From positions 62,001-126,000 of the forward strand of contig QVIN01000006.1 in the NCBI GenBank assembly GCA_003416985.1: 64,000 nucleotides of DNA. Reading direction: 5' to 3'. The DNA comes from Duganella sp. BJB480. GTDB lineage: Bacteria; Pseudomonadota; Gammaproteobacteria; Burkholderiales; Burkholderiaceae_D. Shown one piece after another: positions 61,183-64,000 of this stretch (its first letter is position 1; every line of letters starts with the position of its first letter). The notes below the pieces were generated by a model, which saw only the letters and a list, made by a program, of their open reading frames with translations, was not told the origin of the DNA and did not search any database. The position numbers and the translations under genes were made by a program.

Positions 61183-63306
61183 ATGTTTAATAAAGTTACG
61201 AAAACCTTCCAGTACGGTCAACATACCGTGACGCTGGAAACTGGTGAGATCGCTCGCCAGGCCTCCGGCGCAGTCATGGTATCGATTGAAGATACCGTGG
61301 TGCTGGCCACTGTCGTGGCGCGCAAAGACGCCAAGCCAGGCCAGGACTTCTTCCCGTTGACCGTCGACTACGTTGAGAAAACCTATGCTGCCGGTAAGAT
61401 CCCGGGCGGTTTCTTCAAGCGTGAAGGTCGTCCTTCGGAAAAAGAAACACTGACATCCCGCCTGATCGACCGTCCGATCCGTCCTCTGTTCCCAGAAGGC
61501 TATCTGAACGAAGTGCAAGTGATTATTCACGTGCTGTCGGTCAACCCGGAAATCGATCCAGACATCGCCGCCATGATCGGCGCATCGGCCGCCCTGTGCG
61601 TGTCGGGCGTACCGTTCAACGGCCCGGTCGGCGCAGCGCGCGTCGGCTACGCCAACGGCCAGTACATCCTGAACCCTACCGTTGAACAACTGAAGACCTC
61701 GCAGATGGATCTGGTGGTCGCCGGTACCGAAACCGCCGTGCTGATGGTGGAATCGGAAGCGCAGCAGCTGTCCGAAGAAGTCATGCTGGGCGCCGTGGTG
61801 TTCGGCCACACCCAGATGAAAGCAGTCATCGACGCGATCCACGAGCTGGTGCGCGACGGCGGCAAGCCGGAAGTCGAATGGGTCCCGCCAGCGAAGAACG
61901 AAGCGCTGATCGGCCGCGTGGCGCATTTCGCCGCCGGCAAGATCAACGAAGCGTACCAGACCAAGGACAAGCAAGAGCGTACCGCCAAGCTGAAGGCCGC
62001 CACCAGCGAAGTGCTGGCCGACCTGTCCGCTGAAGCCGCCGCCGCCGGCGCCGCGCCAGTCGACGCAGCCGAAGTGAACAACATCCTGTTCGACATGGAA
62101 GCCAAGATCGTCCGTACCCAGATCCTGGACGGCGAGCCACGCATCGACGGCCGCGACACCCGCACCGTACGTCCGATCTCGATCCGCACCTCGGTGCTGC
62201 CACGCACCCACGGTTCGGCGCTGTTCACCCGCGGCGAAACGCAGGCGCTGGTGGTTGCCACCCTGGGCACCGCACGCGACAGCCAGAAGATCGACGCGCT
62301 GATGGGCGAGTTCACCGACTCCTTCATGCTGCACTACAACATGCCACCGTTCGCCACCGGCGAAACCGGCCGCGTGGGCACGCCTAAGCGCCGCGAAATC
62401 GGCCACGGCCGCCTGGCCAAGCGCGCGCTGATCGCCGCGCTGCCTGCACCGGAAGAGTTCAGCTACTCCGTGCGCCTGGTGTCGGAAATCACCGAATCGA
62501 ACGGTTCGTCGTCGATGGCATCGGTCTGCGGCGGCTGCCTGGCGCTGATGGACGCCGGCGTTCCAATGAAAGAGCACGTCGCCGGTATCGCGATGGGCCT
62601 GATCAAGGAAGGCGGCAAGTTCGCCGTGCTGTCGGACATCCTGGGCGATGAAGATCACCTGGGCGACATGGACTTCAAGGTCGCCGGTACCCGCAACGGT
62701 ATCACCGCGCTGCAGATGGACATCAAGATCATGGGCATCACCAAGGAAATCATGCAAGTGGCGCTGGCGCAAGCCAAGGAAGGCCGCGAGCACATCCTGG
62801 GCGAAATGCAAAAAGCCATGCCGCACGTGAAGACCGAACTGTCGGACTTCGCACCGCGCCTGATCACCATCAAGATCAACCCAGAGAAGATCCGTGACGT
62901 CATCGGCAAGGGCGGCGCAGTCATCCGCGCGCTGACCGAAGAGACCGGCACCCAGATCGACATCAGCGACGAAGGCGTGGTCACCATCGCTTCCGTCGAC
63001 GCAGCCGCCGGCCAGGAAGCCAAGCGCCGCATCGAAGAGCTGACCGCATCGGTCGAAGTGGGCAAGACCTACGACGGCGTGGTGTTGAAGCTGCTGGACT
63101 TCGGCGCGATCGTTCAGGTCATGCCAGGCAAGGATGGTCTGCTGCACATCTCGCAAATCGCCAACGAGCGCGTCAACGCCGTTGCCGACTACCTGAAAGA
63201 AGGCCAGGCAGTGCGCGTCAAGGTTCTGGAAACCGACGACCGCGGCCGCCTGAAACTGTCGATGAAAGCCGCCGCTGAAGAAGCCGCTGCCACCGCCGCA
63301 CAGTAA
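61183..63306 (+). CDS. pnp: Polynucleotide phosphorylase
   Basis: A 707-residue exoribonuclease that degrades RNA 3' to 5' with phosphate. Two RNase PH domains, a KH domain (LITIKINPEKIRDVIGKGGAVIRALTEETGTQIDI) and an S1 domain (GVVLKLLDFGAIVQVMPGKDGLLHISQI) are in order. FFKREGRPSEKE is the active-site segment of the first half. It is the degradosome RNase and often autoregulated at its 5' end. Confidence 0.98.
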   Translation: MFNKVTKTFQYGQHTVTLETGEIARQASGAVMVSIEDTVVLATVVARKDAKPGQDFFPLTVDYVEKTYAAGKIPGGFFKREGRPSEKETLTSRLIDRPIRPLFPEGYLNEVQVIIHVLSVNPEIDPDIAAMIGASAALCVSGVPFNGPVGAARVGYANGQYILNPTVEQLKTSQMDLVVAGTETAVLMVESEAQQLSEEVMLGAVVFGHTQMKAVIDAIHELVRDGGKPEVEWVPPAKNEALIGRVAHFAAGKINEAYQTKDKQERTAKLKAATSEVLADLSAEAAAAGAAPVDAAEVNNILFDMEAKIVRTQILDGEPRIDGRDTRTVRPISIRTSVLPRTHGSALFTRGETQALVVATLGTARDSQKIDALMGEFTDSFMLHYNMPPFATGETGRVGTPKRREIGHGRLAKRALIAALPAPEEFSYSVRLVSEITESNGSSSMASVCGGCLALMDAGVPMKEHVAGIAMGLIKEGGKFAVLSDILGDEDHLGDMDFKVAGTRNGITALQMDIKIMGITKEIMQVALAQAKEGREHILGEMQKAMPHVKTELSDFAPRLITIKINPEKIRDVIGKGGAVIRALTEETGTQIDISDEGVVTIASVDAAAGQEAKRRIEELTASVEVGKTYDGVVLKLLDFGAIVQVMPGKDGLLHISQIANERVNAVADYLKEGQAVRVKVLETDDRGRLKLSMKAAAEEAAATAAQ

Positions 63307-63328
63307 GTCGAGCTAGTTTGAAGAAAAG

Positions 63329-63357
63329 CCGCCGGAGCGCCCCGGCGGTTTTTTTTT
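63329..63357 (+). terminator. Rho-independent terminator of pnp
   Basis: CCGCCGG (63329-63335) and CCGGCGG (63342-63348) with a 6-base loop, then nine Ts. Confidence 0.92.
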
Positions 63358-63396
63358 GTCCCGAACTTTCTGCGCCGTGTCCGGTCCAACCGGATC

Positions 63397-63828
63397 ATGG
63401 GCACTTTATACGACGACGACATCATTGCCTGGTCCGAACAGCAGGCGGCCTTGCTGCGCGCCGGGCAGTGGTCGCAGCTGGACATCGACAACATCGCCGA
63501 GGAGATCGAGGATGTGGGCAAGAGTGAAAAGCGGGAGCTTCAAAGCCGTCAATCTGTACTTCTCACGCATCTCCTCAAATGGAAATATCAGCCGGGTAGG
63601 CGAGGCAGCAGCTGGGTGAGGACCATCAGGGTGCAGCGCGCCGCTGTTGCCGCCGATCTTGTCCAATATCCTCATTTGAAGCCGTTGCTGAGCGACCCTC
63701 AATGGTTCAGGCAAGTCTACCGGCGAGCAAGGACCGACGCCGAAGCGCAGACACACTTGCCGGATTTGCCGGATGAGTTCCCCTGGACTGTCGAGCAATT
63801 GCTGGATCCCGATTTCTTCCCCGAATGA
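63397..63828 (+). CDS. DUF29-family protein
   Basis: A 143-residue protein. YDDDIIAWSEQQAALLRAGQWSQLDIDNIAEEIEDVGKSEKRELQSR is the DUF29 N-terminus, and the rest (LLTHLLKWKYQP; PHLKPLL) completes the fold. Its function is unknown. It follows the pnp terminator and is paired with a second DUF29 gene that begins two bases after its stop. Confidence 0.9.
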   Translation: MGTLYDDDIIAWSEQQAALLRAGQWSQLDIDNIAEEIEDVGKSEKRELQSRQSVLLTHLLKWKYQPGRRGSSWVRTIRVQRAAVAADLVQYPHLKPLLSDPQWFRQVYRRARTDAEAQTHLPDLPDEFPWTVEQLLDPDFFPE

Positions 63829-63830
63829 TC

Positions 63831-64000
63831 ATGGCTGCTCCCCACGAAAACGACTTTGCCGAATGGACTCGCGAGCAGGCGTTCTGGCTGCGCTCCGGCG
63901 ATCTTGCTCTGCTGGACGCGCAGCACCTTGCGGAGGAGGTAGACCATATGGCCTGGAACTGCCGGCACGAGCTGGCCATGCGCTGCGTCGGATTGCAGGC
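63831..64000 (+). CDS. DUF29-family protein, second copy, cut by the window edge
   Basis: The first 56 codons are visible: MAAPHENDFAEWTREQAFWLRSGD then LLDAQHLAEEVDHMAWN. The FAEWTREQAFWLRSGDLALLD part lines up with the IIAWSEQQAALLRAGQWSQLD of its neighbour, which places it in DUF29. The gene continues beyond 64000. It begins 2 bases after the upstream stop. Confidence 0.8.
   Translation, partial: MAAPHENDFAEWTREQAFWLRSGDLALLDAQHLAEEVDHMAWNCRHELAMRCVGLQ

Overview
The window is high-GC DNA from a betaproteobacterium, most likely an Oxalobacteraceae member of the Massilia/Duganella/Janthinobacterium type. The basis is gene content: a complete iscR-iscS-iscU-iscA-hscB-hscA-fdx-iscX operon, a PEP-CTERM surface protein, an ECF sigma factor with DUF3619 and DUF3106 partners, an ilvBNC-pssA-leuA block, and codon bias. 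No tRNA, rRNA, CRISPR array, insertion sequence or prophage was recognised. Family assignments come from reading motifs, not from database searches.

Layout. 1-2.7 kb: the end of a type VI secretion gene that looks like an in-frame tssM/tssA deletion fusion, then a chemoreceptor. 2.7-8.7 kb: a tRNA-modifying DTW enzyme convergent with a tightly packed DUF2760-Hsp70-Hsp70(DUF3731) operon. 8.7-15 kb: a radical SAM gene behind a near-ideal LexA-controlled promoter, an O-methyltransferase/TetR divergent pair, a GH36 alpha-galactosidase and ChaC. 14.3-18.8 kb: a LysR gene divergent from a four-gene aromatic-acid operon (VOC protein, FAA hydrolase, AAHS-type transporter, zeta-class isomerase). 18.9-27 kb: a Fur-box TonB receptor, a GGDEF sensor and a MacAB-like ABC export operon. 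27-31 kb: a beta-propeller lipoprotein, a uracil-DNA glycosylase homologue without the catalytic Asp, and a HAF-repeat PEP-CTERM protein.

31.3-38.6 kb is the Isc iron-sulphur operon behind a good type-1 IscR site. Two low-GC unknown genes are inserted between hscB and hscA. Next come a methyltransferase, threonine aldolase, a pseudouridine synthase with Glu at the catalytic Asp position, a secreted prolyl oligopeptidase, and a sigma-DUF3619-DUF3106-RDD operon. 45.4-48.7 kb is ilvB-ilvN-ilvC with a strong terminator. 48.8-51.8 kb is accessory: two small membrane proteins, an RHH antitoxin next to the remains of a ParE-type toxin, a low-GC class III nucleotidyl-cyclase-like gene, and an Lgt-like membrane protein lacking two Lgt key residues. 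52-64 kb returns to mostly core genes: tandem SIMPL-domain paralogues, pssA, leuA, a MarR/VOC divergent pair, an ABM-ArsR pair, an OmpW-type porin, rpsO-pnp and a DUF29 pair cut by the window edge.

Candidates for something undescribed are the DUF2760-Hsp70-Hsp70 operon, the orphan cyclase-like gene beside the decayed toxin-antitoxin locus, the gene pair inside the isc operon, and the aromatic-acid operon whose only ring-cleavage candidate is a small VOC protein.
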